From positions 1-32,080 of the IMG/VR virus record IMGVR_UViG_3300048930_000059: DNA of 32,080 bases. One strand, written 5' to 3'. Positions within the stretch are counted from its first letter, which is position 1. Each line of letters opens with the position of its first letter. The notes beneath the pieces are model-generated. The model was not told the DNA's origin. It ran no database searches and saw nothing but the letters and a program-made list of their open reading frames with translations. Below are positions 1 through 8,610 of the stretch, one piece after another. Both the position numbers and the translations under genes were made by a program. This DNA is from a virus.

Positions 1-11
1 ATTCTTGGGAC

Positions 12-34
12 AGCGCCATTTTTCAGGCGCTTTT
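12..34 (+). terminator. Rho-independent terminator, plus strand
   Basis: A perfect 6-bp stem, AGCGCC (12-17) and GGCGCT (26-31), encloses an 8-nt loop and runs into TTTT (31-34). The T run is on the plus-strand side, so it would end a plus-strand transcript arriving from outside the left edge, possibly the end of the plus-strand operon if the genome is circular. Confidence 0.6.
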
Positions 35-68
35 CAATGCTCGCAAGTTACTGAATACAAACGGTATT

Positions 69-140
69 TGGTGGGCCGTGATGGATTCGAACCATCGACC
101 AATTGGTTAAAAGCCAGTCCCCACTAAGGCGCTGCAGCCC
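69..140 (-). tRNA. tRNA-Lys(UUU)-like element, 3' half intact, 5' half degenerate; probable attachment-site core
   Basis: On the minus strand, 119 to 69 reads as the 3' half of a tRNA-Lys. It has an anticodon loop CTTTTAA (anticodon UUU), a 5-nt variable loop, a perfect T arm GATGG-TTCGAAT-CCATC, and a 3' acceptor strand ending in ACCA. The 5' half is poor: the D arm does not fold, although GGGCTGC at 140-134 could pair with six of seven acceptor bases. A functional tRNA is therefore unlikely. The best reading is the tRNA 3' end carried by the phage as its attachment core, with integration restoring a host tRNA-Lys. A decayed phage tRNA is the alternative. Confidence 0.5.
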
Positions 141-276
141 AAGCGTGGCGCGGCTTCCAGCATTTTTGCTGTCCCATTCATTTTTTTCATAGATGCCTCG
201 CAAGCCACGAACGGCGCGGGGTCTGTTTTCCATTGGGACAGTTTTAGACCGGTCAAACCCGGTAGCGCTACGCCCC

Positions 277-299
277 ATGCCGGGGTATATTCCGGGCAT
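277..299. repeat. 23-bp near-palindrome overlapping the start of the 57-aa gene
   Basis: The sequence from 277 to 299 is a hyphenated palindrome centred on 288, with outer arms ATGCC and GGCAT and a TATA centre. Most of its symmetric positions match. Two smaller perfect palindromes lie just upstream: GACCGGTC (247-254) and GTAGCGCTAC (262-271). It covers the start codon at 298, so a DNA-binding dimer there could control that gene. Confidence 0.4.
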
Positions 300-471
300 G
301 GTTCTGGAAAACGTCATCGTGTTATTGGTCCTGGTAGTGTGCACTATCCTTGCTGCACCGCGTGTCGATGACAGTCGCTTCGGCCAGCCCTGGGTGCCAG
401 AATGGCTGTACCTCATCGCCATTGCCGGCATGGTTGGATCCCTCGGCTACATGGCCTGGTCAGTCCTCTAA
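298..471 (+). CDS. Small two-helix membrane protein, 57 aa
   Basis: Unrecognised. From the ATG at 298 the product begins with a hydrophobic helix (about residues 4-19, VIVLLVLVVCTIL), then a short polar loop with DDSRFGQPWVPEW, then a second hydrophobic helix (about 35-56), ending in WSVL. This helix-loop-helix layout is what a small inner-membrane protein looks like. An in-frame ATG at 277 would add seven residues. No good ribosome-binding site precedes either start, which lowers confidence. It is the only plus-strand gene at this end and converges on the 2001-aa gene, overlapping its stop by 12 bases. It may be a lysogeny or host-range accessory gene, or a holin-like protein; the function is unknown. 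Confidence 0.5.
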   Translation: MVLENVIVLLVLVVCTILAAPRVDDSRFGQPWVPEWLYLIAIAGMVGSLGYMAWSVL

Positions 472-3400
472 CTCCTGACGCTGGCTGTACGGCGTGCCAA
501 ACAGGACGTGACTCACCGCTTCCCCAAAATCATCCGCTGTTGCCAGCGCCTCGGTGTACATCACCACCTGGTAGGCCGGCAGCCAAGTAACCAGCGTCAT
601 CGCTTTTGCAATGTTCCTGATATCCGTCCAGTTGCCCTCGCCGGTCAGCCAGTCGTAAGCGCCACCGGATGCGCCGACCAGTGATTGCACCACCTGATCC
701 AGCGGCGTGCTGGGCGCTTGCCAGTCTCGCGTGGCCGCAGAGTAGACATCCCTGAAGATTGGTACACCCGCCACATAGCTGGAGGCGATGCGCGTGGCCA
801 GGTACGGCACGAGGTCGTCGTCATCGTCCTCGTCGTATTTCAACAGGGCTTCCACCAGTGCCGGCACCAGCACGATGTACAGGTTAGCCGCGGCGAACTT
901 GCCCAGGGATTTGGCGCGACCGTTCGGGCCTTCTCCCTTGATGAAACCCTTGATCAGATCCTGGCGCCCGGTCATGCGCAGCTGGTTGTGCTGCACGCTG
1001 AAGTAGGTGTAGAACAGCGTCACCAGCTTGGCCAGTTCATTGCCCTGCTGCAGGCCGGCCAGATCCTTCAGGCCACCACCGGACTGCGTCTGGCGCACGG
1101 TGGCGTCGGCGTACTGCACGGACTCCGCAACAGTCCTGCCCTCGCCCTGCGCCTTCTCGTGGGCCGCCAGCCAGGTTGCAGCGTTGATGTGCTTTTGCAC
1201 GGCGATGATCAAGTAAAACGCCTGGTCTTTCACCCAATGCAGCGCCTCGGTGCCGGGATTGCGCCGCATGATCTCGACGGCGTTGTCGGTGAACTCTCGG
1301 ATATCGCGGTCGATCTGGCTATCCAAATGCCGCAGCTCCGGGCTGGCGTCGAGCGCACGCTGGTAATCAGGGTGGACCTTGGCCTGCCCCATGGTGCCGA
1401 CACGGCCATAGGACAGCTTCAGCAGCCAGCTGGCCATGTTGAGCGCGCCTACCTCCTTGGCCGCGGGCCCGGCGCCGAGTACCTGCATGGCGGCGCTGGA
1501 TACCTTCCAGCCCAGGCCCAACAGGGATCCGCCGAACCGCGCGCGGCGGAAGATGGTATCCATCGTCTTGCTGGCATCGTGCGAGGTCTGCGCGATGGTG
1601 CCATTGGTGGCGATGTTCTGCAGCCAGGAGCGCAGCTGCTTGTAGCCATTGGCATCGAAGTAGGACTCATACATCGCACGGAATTCAGACTTGCGGCGCA
1701 GCTTGTCGAAGTTGCGCACGCTCTCGTAATGGGTGATGTAGTGCACGACCTGGTGCAGGTGCTGGGGCAGGCCGGCAAAGTCGAGACTGATCACACCCCC
1801 GGCGCCGGTCATCCGGCTTTTGGTCATGGACTTGGACACCTGCCCGGTGATGGGGCTCGGGCCCATGTCGATGCTGTTGGACTCCTCGAGCACGGAAGCC
1901 TCGCGGGTGCCGATCGCATCCTGGTACTTGACCGGGTAGTACCACCCCGACAGCTCGACGCCGTACTTGGCCAGGTACAGTGGCTTGGCTTCCACCTTGG
2001 GCGGGCGGACACCGTCGACGCGCTCGGACACCGCGGCCATCGGTTCGTACATCCTGTCGATCATCTGGCCCAGCGCTTCGATGCGCCGGAAATCCTCCAG
2101 CGTCAGTTCGTCCTGCAGTTTCGCCAGCACCTCGCGCTCCTGCCCCTTCCAGCGCCGGGAGAACAGGCGATCCCAGTTGCCCTGGTTGCCCATGTTCAGC
2201 GCGACCACGTACAGGTCGCCGCGGTTCAGCGTGGTGCCCAGGAAGTTGATCGACTGGTTCAGGCGCTGCGCATCCTTGCGCGTGAGCGTTCCCATGATGG
2301 ACTGCAGTTCAGCCACGGAGGTCGAGAGCATTTCCTCCTTCGCGTTCTGTGCGTCCACGAACGGCTGGAAGATAGTGCGGTGCCACTTGCCGACGATATC
2401 CCCATCAGCGAACCGGCATTCAAACTCGATCTTTCGCAGGCTGGCCAGGAAGGAGGAGAACGCCTTGGTCAGCGGCGAGCGGTGGTCGACGTCGTATTGA
2501 TTGATCTGCTTGGCCGTGAGGTTGGCCGAGGCGACCGCGTCCAGATCCTCGATGACCTGTGCCATCTCGACCAGTTCACCTTCAACGCGCACCTTGTTGG
2601 CATCCCGGCCCTGCTTGGCCAGTGCGGCCACAGAGCTGTCCAGCGCCTCCAGCTGCTCCAGCGTCATCTCCTTGTAGTTGACCAGGTCGGCACCGTCGTA
2701 CAGGGCGGGATCGATCAGCACGGTCTCGCCCTGCGCTTCCATCGCCTGCACGTACTGCGCCAGCCGGTTGCGGGCATCGATCTTGGTGAGCGCGGTCTTT
2801 TTCAGCTCGACGCCGGCCAGCAGCGCCTCGATGCCATTGGCGGCCATCGGGTCGCCCTTGCGGATCGCCTGCATCACAGTGGCAGAATCGTACTTCTTCA
2901 GCTTGCGCCGGATGAGGTCCGCCCGATCGACGGCCATGCGCGCCTCGCGGTACAGGTGGTGATTCAGGAGCTGCTGCTGCTTGAGCTGTGCGGCTTCCTC
3001 AAACTTGCCCGCTGCTACGGCCTCCTGTGACGCTCTGGCGGCTTTCAGTTCTGCCTGATAGTAGGAGTGGGGCCTGATCTGGCGCAGCTTCAGGCGCGCT
3101 ATGTGACGCCGTGCGGCCTCCTTCGTGGCCTGGTTCAGAGTGACGTTGTCTTTCCTGCCCAGCTTGCGGTTCATCGCCCGGGCCTCGGCCACCAGAAAAT
3201 TGGCCATGGCATTGTTGTGCAGCGCCAGGGCGGCGCGCTCAATGGTCTCGGTGTCCTGCGCCATGTTGCCGAATTCTTCATCCAACTGGGCCTGCACCTG
3301 GTTGCGGATGACCTCGGAGCTCGGAGGTGCAGCGATTATCTGCTGGACCATCTGGTATCCAGACTCGAACCCGTACAGATCCGCGAACACATCCGGGTGC

Positions 3401-6400
3401 ACGCCGCCCTCCTTGCGGGTGAGTCCAGGTATCCGGCGCAGGACTTTGGAATCCAGGAACAGGTCGATCACTGCACCGCTGGACAGCTTCTTGCCCAGCA
3501 GGTGCTCGGGCACGGTCATCCGTTCATCGTTGCCGGTGCGCAGCAGGCGCTGGACAGCGTACACAGGCTGAGCGTCGATCTTGGCGGTGATCTCTTGCGT
3601 CAGCGCATCCCTGCGATTGCGGTACGCCTCGGTGCGCATGGCGCGGATCTCGGACTGGGCTTGCGCCTCCATCTCATCCTGACCGGCGCGCAGGGCCTGC
3701 CGCTGCAATTCCATCAGCGCATTGATCTCAGCGTCGGACAGGTCTGTGCCGCCCTTGAACGCAGGTACAATGTCATCGGCAGCGCGCTCGATTGACGCCT
3801 CGGCCACCAGCATGCGGTCGAACACCGCGCGGATGTCGTCCGTCAGCTGCACATCCAGTTTGTTCAGGGTTTTGTAGACGCCGATCAGCCAGGACTTGAA
3901 GCGGCTGAACAGGCCAGCCAGTTCTTTGGTGGGCGCTTTGCCCTCGAACAAGTACGCCTCGAAGGATCGGGCATACGTCTCGTGCTGCTCGCGGGTGAGG
4001 TTGCCATCACTGCCGAGGTACGCCTTGACGGTCTCCCAGTCGGCCAGCAGCTGCGGGTCCACGTCGGCCAGTGTCGCAGCGTCCTTCATCAACTCCAGGA
4101 ACAGGTGCCCAGATTCATGGATGAAGGTTGAGAGATTGGCAGCCTTGGTAAGGGTGACGGCCAGGCGCTGCGGCGATACCTCAAGGTAGCCGCGTGGTTT
4201 GGTTTTATCGCCGGGCTGCTCCAGCTCAGTAATCCCCAGCCGGTCCATGATCTCCTCATTGGTCATGGCGTCGAGGTCCAATCCCTCGCGGTCGATCAGC
4301 TCGCGCAGCTGCTCCAGAGCTGTGTCCAGTTCCTGCGCGCCGACTGATATCTGGTTGGGCGAGTACACCCGGTCGCCACCGAGCTCGCGATCAATGGCAG
4401 CCAGCAGGGCATTCTCCTCGCTGGTGTTTTCGCCAATGTCCAGATACCCGGCATCGCGCGCGCGCTCGAACGCCTCACTCATGGGGATGCCGCTTTCGCG
4501 GGCAAGACGCCTGCGGCCATAGGCAGGAATCTGCTTCTCGAGGTCGCGGGCAGACAGTTCGCCGCCCTCATCGAGAATACCTGTGCCCATCAGGAACTCG
4601 ATTAGCGACGGTCCGAAAACATCCTTTTGCTGTGGGCCCCGGCCTTCACGCAGCAGGTTGATCAAGCCGCCCGTTGCGGTGGGCACATCGATGCCTTCCT
4701 GCTGTATCAGTTCGCCCCGGATGCTGATTTTCTTCGAGCGGTAGTATTCCTCGGGGTCCATGCCAACACGTTCAGCCATGCGGCGGATCATGGTGGTGAA
4801 CAGCATGGCCTCTTTTTCGGCGACGTCGGCCTTGCGGCCAGCGCCCAGCAGCTCGGTATACACCTGCCCGTACACGGGATCCTCGGCGCTATCGATCTGC
4901 CCCTGGGTTTTCTCGTACCAGTCCTGTAACTCCTTGGCCTTCGATTCGATCTCCTGGTACTGGCGCTGCGTCGGGGTCAGCGGATCAAAGGTGATGTCCT
5001 GCGACACGTCCGCCATGTTGGGCGCAACGTAGGTGACGAACTCATCCAGTGGGATCGCGACGTAGCCGCCGGTGTCCATTGCCTCGCGCAGCGCGATGGC
5101 GGTTTCCGGCATATCCTTTTCCAGCGTCTGCGGCTCGATGTTCTGGAAGTAGGTTTGGGCTGCCTCTGCATCCATGTACACGGTATCGACCGTGCCATGC
5201 CGGGTCTGAATGTTGCGGATGAACTCCTGGAACTTCTTCGGTGCGTTGCTGTACAGCTTCGAGGTTTTGATGTCCTCGCCCAGGGCCGCTATCGCGTCCT
5301 GCTGCTGCTTCTGCTTGCGGTTATCCAACGTGACATTGGTGGTCCTGATGGCCGCGCCCGGTGCGGCAATACCCGCCGCGCCGCCAGCGCCCGCCTGGAA
5401 GGATTCCCACATGCGCGCACCATAGGCTTCGATGCCACTGTACGAGCCCTTCAGCAGATCGCCGAAGCCAATCACCGCGAGTTCCTGCAGCGCCTCAGTG
5501 GTACCCTCGGTCATCACGCCCGCTGCGTAGTCCTGCCCGATCTTCGAGAATGCATCGCGTGCAGCCGGGTTGTTGAGCAGGTTCTTGACGCCACCCTTGC
5601 CCAGCGACTTGATCAGCTGCGGCAGACCATAAGCGTGCAACACTGCCTGGTTGAAGCCGATAAACTCCAGTCCAGCGTTGATGCCGCCGACCAGGATTGC
5701 AGCGCCCACCGCTGCGTTACGATCAACAGGCAGCCCAGTGGCGTCGAACTTGAGCGCCCTGAATTCATCAAACGCCCAGCCCGCTTCGACTTCAAACATC
5801 TCCTTGGTGGTGCCGATCTTGAACCCGGCAAAGGCCCCTGCGGGCACTGCTTCTGGTCCTGCTGCCATGCCTGCGCCAGCACCGGCATAGGCCGCCGCCA
5901 TACCTGCATCCGGCAACATTCCGGAATAGAGGCCCACCATCTCTGCCGTGTAGCCCGGTACACGCTGCGCCCAGTTCAGGTCGCCGTACTGCACGCGATC
6001 CATGCGGTCGTTGTAGGCCTTCATCGTGGTGTCGTAGGTCGCGTCATCAGAACCAGACACCATCATCTGGAACGCCTGCTTGCCGCCCGCATGCACATCC
6101 TGCCCCTTGCGGTAGCTGGGCGACACGTTGCCAAAGGTCGTAATGGAGCCCTCGATCTTGGCCAGGCTCTCGGCATCAGGCAGGCTGGCGCGCTCGCGGG
6201 GATCCGACAGGATATTGCGCGTGACCGAATCAGCCGGCAGTGCGTTGTACAGTCCGCGCGTGCGGGCGCTGCGCTCTACCGTGGCATAGTTGCGCTCGAC
6301 GAAATCCACATCGGGCTCACCGATCACTTGCGCCAGGTGCTCGGCCTTCAGGCGCTTTTCGGCATCGGTGTTCAGCGACATGCGGACATTGTCCTCCAGC

Positions 6401-6465
6401 CGCATCTGTGAGTTTTGTTCCTGCTCCGCAATTAACTCAGCGGCAACATCATCGACTCGGGACAT
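460..6465 (-). CDS. Giant internal virion (ejection) polyvalent protein with zinc-protease motif, 2001 aa
   Basis: Last and largest gene of the virion operon, in the place of T7 gp16. Residues about 173-215 and 250-271 are Gly/Ala-rich and hydrophobic, suited to inserting into a membrane during DNA ejection. Residues 783-787 are HESGH, an HExxH zinc-protease motif. About 45 residues later comes ARSFEAYLFEGKAP (about 832-845), the block that follows HExxH in many phage polyvalent proteins. The middle is helical and charged. The C-terminal quarter (from about 1635) resembles large-polyvalent-protein-associated domains and has an acidic run near 1876-1884. No lytic transglycosylase motif is seen, unlike T7 gp16. 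The start overlaps the upstream stop as TAATG. The ejection role is inferred from position and size; the protease motif is directly visible. Confidence 0.75.
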   Translation of the reverse strand: MSRVDDVAAELIAEQEQNSQMRLEDNVRMSLNTDAEKRLKAEHLAQVIGEPDVDFVERNYATVERSARTRGLYNALPADSVTRNILSDPRERASLPDAESLAKIEGSITTFGNVSPSYRKGQDVHAGGKQAFQMMVSGSDDATYDTTMKAYNDRMDRVQYGDLNWAQRVPGYTAEMVGLYSGMLPDAGMAAAYAGAGAGMAAGPEAVPAGAFAGFKIGTTKEMFEVEAGWAFDEFRALKFDATGLPVDRNAAVGAAILVGGINAGLEFIGFNQAVLHAYGLPQLIKSLGKGGVKNLLNNPAARDAFSKIGQDYAAGVMTEGTTEALQELAVIGFGDLLKGSYSGIEAYGARMWESFQAGAGGAAGIAAPGAAIRTTNVTLDNRKQKQQQDAIAALGEDIKTSKLYSNAPKKFQEFIRNIQTRHGTVDTVYMDAEAAQTYFQNIEPQTLEKDMPETAIALREAMDTGGYVAIPLDEFVTYVAPNMADVSQDITFDPLTPTQRQYQEIESKAKELQDWYEKTQGQIDSAEDPVYGQVYTELLGAGRKADVAEKEAMLFTTMIRRMAERVGMDPEEYYRSKKISIRGELIQQEGIDVPTATGGLINLLREGRGPQQKDVFGPSLIEFLMGTGILDEGGELSARDLEKQIPAYGRRRLARESGIPMSEAFERARDAGYLDIGENTSEENALLAAIDRELGGDRVYSPNQISVGAQELDTALEQLRELIDREGLDLDAMTNEEIMDRLGITELEQPGDKTKPRGYLEVSPQRLAVTLTKAANLSTFIHESGHLFLELMKDAATLADVDPQLLADWETVKAYLGSDGNLTREQHETYARSFEAYLFEGKAPTKELAGLFSRFKSWLIGVYKTLNKLDVQLTDDIRAVFDRMLVAEASIERAADDIVPAFKGGTDLSDAEINALMELQRQALRAGQDEMEAQAQSEIRAMRTEAYRNRRDALTQEITAKIDAQPVYAVQRLLRTGNDERMTVPEHLLGKKLSSGAVIDLFLDSKVLRRIPGLTRKEGGVHPDVFADLYGFESGYQMVQQIIAAPPSSEVIRNQVQAQLDEEFGNMAQDTETIERAALALHNNAMANFLVAEARAMNRKLGRKDNVTLNQATKEAARRHIARLKLRQIRPHSYYQAELKAARASQEAVAAGKFEEAAQLKQQQLLNHHLYREARMAVDRADLIRRKLKKYDSATVMQAIRKGDPMAANGIEALLAGVELKKTALTKIDARNRLAQYVQAMEAQGETVLIDPALYDGADLVNYKEMTLEQLEALDSSVAALAKQGRDANKVRVEGELVEMAQVIEDLDAVASANLTAKQINQYDVDHRSPLTKAFSSFLASLRKIEFECRFADGDIVGKWHRTIFQPFVDAQNAKEEMLSTSVAELQSIMGTLTRKDAQRLNQSINFLGTTLNRGDLYVVALNMGNQGNWDRLFSRRWKGQEREVLAKLQDELTLEDFRRIEALGQMIDRMYEPMAAVSERVDGVRPPKVEAKPLYLAKYGVELSGWYYPVKYQDAIGTREASVLEESNSIDMGPSPITGQVSKSMTKSRMTGAGGVISLDFAGLPQHLHQVVHYITHYESVRNFDKLRRKSEFRAMYESYFDANGYKQLRSWLQNIATNGTIAQTSHDASKTMDTIFRRARFGGSLLGLGWKVSSAAMQVLGAGPAAKEVGALNMASWLLKLSYGRVGTMGQAKVHPDYQRALDASPELRHLDSQIDRDIREFTDNAVEIMRRNPGTEALHWVKDQAFYLIIAVQKHINAATWLAAHEKAQGEGRTVAESVQYADATVRQTQSGGGLKDLAGLQQGNELAKLVTLFYTYFSVQHNQLRMTGRQDLIKGFIKGEGPNGRAKSLGKFAAANLYIVLVPALVEALLKYDEDDDDDLVPYLATRIASSYVAGVPIFRDVYSAATRDWQAPSTPLDQVVQSLVGASGGAYDWLTGEGNWTDIRNIAKAMTLVTWLPAYQVVMYTEALATADDFGEAVSHVLFGTPYSQRQELED

Positions 6466-8042
6466 TATTTGTCTTGCTCCAGCAGCCTGCGGTAGACGCG
6501 CTCAACATTTTCCTGGGTGGGGGGCAGCTTCGCCTTGGCCAGCACGGCTTGCACTTCGCCGACCATCTCGGGATCGCGGGCTTCGATTGCTGCCCAGATA
6601 TTGTTACCCTCGGCGTCACGGGAGAACATGCCTGGCCGGGCGATTTCAATCTCACGGGCGGGGCCATATTCGAGCACGATACTGTCGATCTTCGTGTCGA
6701 TCTCAGCAGGCGTCAGCGGCTTGCCAGCGCCGGCAGCGGCCTGAATCTCATTGTCCAGCCAGGCCGACAGTGTAGCCTTCAGGGCCGGCTGATCCTTGTC
6801 GGTGATGCCATACGGTTTCAGCCGGGTATCCAGCTTCGTCTGTGGGGCCATAGCACCCTTCACTTCCACCACCTTGTCACGCTCGGCGATCTTCTTATCC
6901 AGCGCGTCGGAATCGGACTGTGTGTAAGAGCCACGATTCTGCTCGAAATGCTTGAGCACCTGGTGCGTCGGCACGTCAGGGTCGCGGATCATGCGCACAG
7001 TTTCGTTGTACACCTCAGGATCGCGGTCCTCCAGGTAGCCAGTGGTGCCATCGCTTTTGACGTAATTGCTCCAGGCTTTGGCCAGGTACTTCGCGTGCGT
7101 GGCATCACCTCGCTCGGCAGCTGCTGCACTCATCTGGTTGATCTCGCCGACAGTCAAATCCTCGCCATTGCGGAGCTTGGTTTCGATGTAGTTCACGTCC
7201 GCAGCAGCAATCGCTTTGTTGGCTTTGGTCGCGCTGACCTCGGAGCCATCCATAAGGCCCTTGGCCGTCGCGTCAGCCCGCGCTGCCCACTGGTCGAGCG
7301 CTTCAGGCCCGACACTGAACACTTCGGAAGCCTCATCGCTGCGCAGGTACTTGGCGTACTCAGCCAGGCCACCCGCGCTCTGCTTGTCCGTCAGCGCCTG
7401 TACTTCGTCGCGGATCGTGTTCTCGTCGCGGCCAGCGGTGATCTTGAGCAGCATTTCCTGCTTTTCGGAGGGGCGCATATCGGTAGCGGAATTCACAGCC
7501 ATCACTGCAGAGTCCCAGTTGCCGCGTGCCATGTAGGTATCGATGTCAGCGCGCACCATGGCCTGGTGTTCCTGCATGGCCTCACGCTGCGCCTGCTCGG
7601 TCTCGCGCGCGAGAATCTCGGAATTGGTGTTGCCGATATCCATGTCGAAGGCAGCGCGCGCCATCGGTGAGCTGATCTTCTGGCCGTACTCTTGCCGGGC
7701 TTTGTCCTGAACGCGCTGCAGTGCCAGCGGATACCATTCATCGCGGTAGAACACGTCCTTGCTGTCGACATCGATCTCGTCATCAAGGCCCCAGGCGATG
7801 ATCTTTTCCTTGCCGACCGCGAACTCCTTGGCTGCTTCTTTTCGGAATGACGCCATATGGTCTGCATACTCCGCGTAGGCTTTCTTGGTCTGGTACTCAT
7901 TGCGCGCGGTGGCGATCTCGCTGGCCCCCGCCTGCGCCTGGTTCACCAGTTCCAGCTTCTGTGCGGACTCAACAACCGCCTCACCCGGGCCGGTGAGTTG
8001 TGCGGCACCAACGGCGGCGAATTGCAGATCAGGTAGTCTCAT
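6465..8042 (-). CDS. Internal virion protein, T7 gp15-like position, 525 aa
   Basis: A soluble, mostly helical protein rich in Glu, Ala, Lys and Gln, without signal peptide or membrane segment. It has long runs of predicted helix, for example around residues 35-75 and 140-210, and ends in LLEQDK. No enzymatic motif was found. It sits between a short Gly/Ala-rich internal protein and the giant polyvalent protein, the order gp14-gp15-gp16 in T7-like phages, so it is probably the middle component of the ejection apparatus. Start and stop overlap the neighbours by four bases and one base (ATGA and TAATG), indicating translational coupling. Family membership beyond position and size cannot be shown here. 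Confidence 0.65.
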   Translation of the reverse strand: MRLPDLQFAAVGAAQLTGPGEAVVESAQKLELVNQAQAGASEIATARNEYQTKKAYAEYADHMASFRKEAAKEFAVGKEKIIAWGLDDEIDVDSKDVFYRDEWYPLALQRVQDKARQEYGQKISSPMARAAFDMDIGNTNSEILARETEQAQREAMQEHQAMVRADIDTYMARGNWDSAVMAVNSATDMRPSEKQEMLLKITAGRDENTIRDEVQALTDKQSAGGLAEYAKYLRSDEASEVFSVGPEALDQWAARADATAKGLMDGSEVSATKANKAIAAADVNYIETKLRNGEDLTVGEINQMSAAAAERGDATHAKYLAKAWSNYVKSDGTTGYLEDRDPEVYNETVRMIRDPDVPTHQVLKHFEQNRGSYTQSDSDALDKKIAERDKVVEVKGAMAPQTKLDTRLKPYGITDKDQPALKATLSAWLDNEIQAAAGAGKPLTPAEIDTKIDSIVLEYGPAREIEIARPGMFSRDAEGNNIWAAIEARDPEMVGEVQAVLAKAKLPPTQENVERVYRRLLEQDK

Positions 8043-8608
8043 TTCCAGGTCCCCATGCCGCCCGCTTTGAACGGGTCAAACGTCGTGCCGGTGGGCTTTG
8101 CGGCTGCGGGAGTAGTCGAGCCAAAGCCGCCGCCCACATAGGCGCTGCCAGCCGAGGTAAGCCCGCTGATCATCTGCCCAAAGCCTGCGTTTTGAATCTG
8201 GTTTGCCGCCGCCTGCCCTGCCTGCCTGACAGCTTCTGCGTTCTGCTGCGCTGTCTCGTAGTTGTAATCAATCGCCCGCCGGTATTCCGACTCCAGCACA
8301 GCGCGGTACTTGCGCGTGCTGCCGGTGTCCATGATGTTGCTGGCGTAGGTCCGGGCCCTGGCAGTGGCCACCTGGATATTGGCGTAGCGCGTTTCGTTGC
8401 GCTTGTTCTCGTTGGCCTGGCGCATGATGGCCTGGGCCTGCTTCTTCGCTGCCCGCTTGGCCTTCTTCTCGCCACCACCGCCGAGGAAGCCGCTGATGCC
8501 ACCAATGACGCCGCCAATGATCGCACCAGGAACACCACCAACAGCTGCCCCGGTAGCCGCGCCCTGCGCTGCACCCCCAATTCCGCCAGTGATCTGTGAC
8601 TGTTCCAT
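8039..8608 (-). CDS. Internal virion protein, T7 gp14-like, 189 aa
   Basis: The N-terminus (about residues 8-46) is a Gly/Ala-rich hydrophobic glycine zipper with repeated GG and GA pairs, a common membrane-inserting element of small ejection proteins. A basic helix follows (KKAKRAAKKQAQ), then a long amphipathic helical region, then a Gly/Thr/Pro-rich tail ending in GMGTWK. Length and layout fit the smallest of the three T7-type internal core proteins (gp14, 196 aa). The start ATG at 8608 has a GGGAGA ribosome-binding site that includes the end of the preceding gene. The last four bases overlap the next gene as ATGA. Confidence 0.65.
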   Translation of the reverse strand: MEQSQITGGIGGAAQGAATGAAVGGVPGAIIGGVIGGISGFLGGGGEKKAKRAAKKQAQAIMRQANENKRNETRYANIQVATARARTYASNIMDTGSTRKYRAVLESEYRRAIDYNYETAQQNAEAVRQAGQAAANQIQNAGFGQMISGLTSAGSAYVGGGFGSTTPAAAKPTGTTFDPFKAGGMGTWK

Positions 8609-8610
8609 CG

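Larger units (their letters stand above)
6..241. repeat. Three TGGGACAG repeats flanking the tRNA-like segment (possible integrase arm sites)
   Basis: The 8-mer TGGGACAG occurs at 6-13 (+), 169-176 (as CTGTCCCA) and 234-241 (+). Two copies extend to TTGGGACAG. They lie on both sides of the tRNA-Lys-derived segment at 69-119. Tyrosine-recombinase attP sites typically have short arm-type repeats flanking a core that copies the 3' end of a tRNA gene, so this arrangement suits that role. The role is inferred, because no integrase is present in the window. Confidence 0.45.

Noticed and set aside
69-140. Functional tRNA-Lys gene.
   Set aside because: The D arm does not fold and the acceptor stem has a mismatch and a wobble; only the 3' half is well formed, so an attachment-site remnant is more likely.
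48-431. 127-codon minus-strand frame across the tRNA-like segment.
   Set aside because: It reads through a tRNA-derived sequence and noncoding palindromes, has no ribosome-binding site and no protein-like character.
685-3030. 781-codon open frame on the plus strand opposite the giant virion gene (and other long plus-strand frames at 3067-3795, 5155-6411 and 6240-7670).
   Set aside because: They are antisense shadows of GC-rich coding DNA: composition is His/Leu/Arg/Gln-rich without recognisable folds, and the minus-strand genes opposite have clear family signatures and coupled starts.
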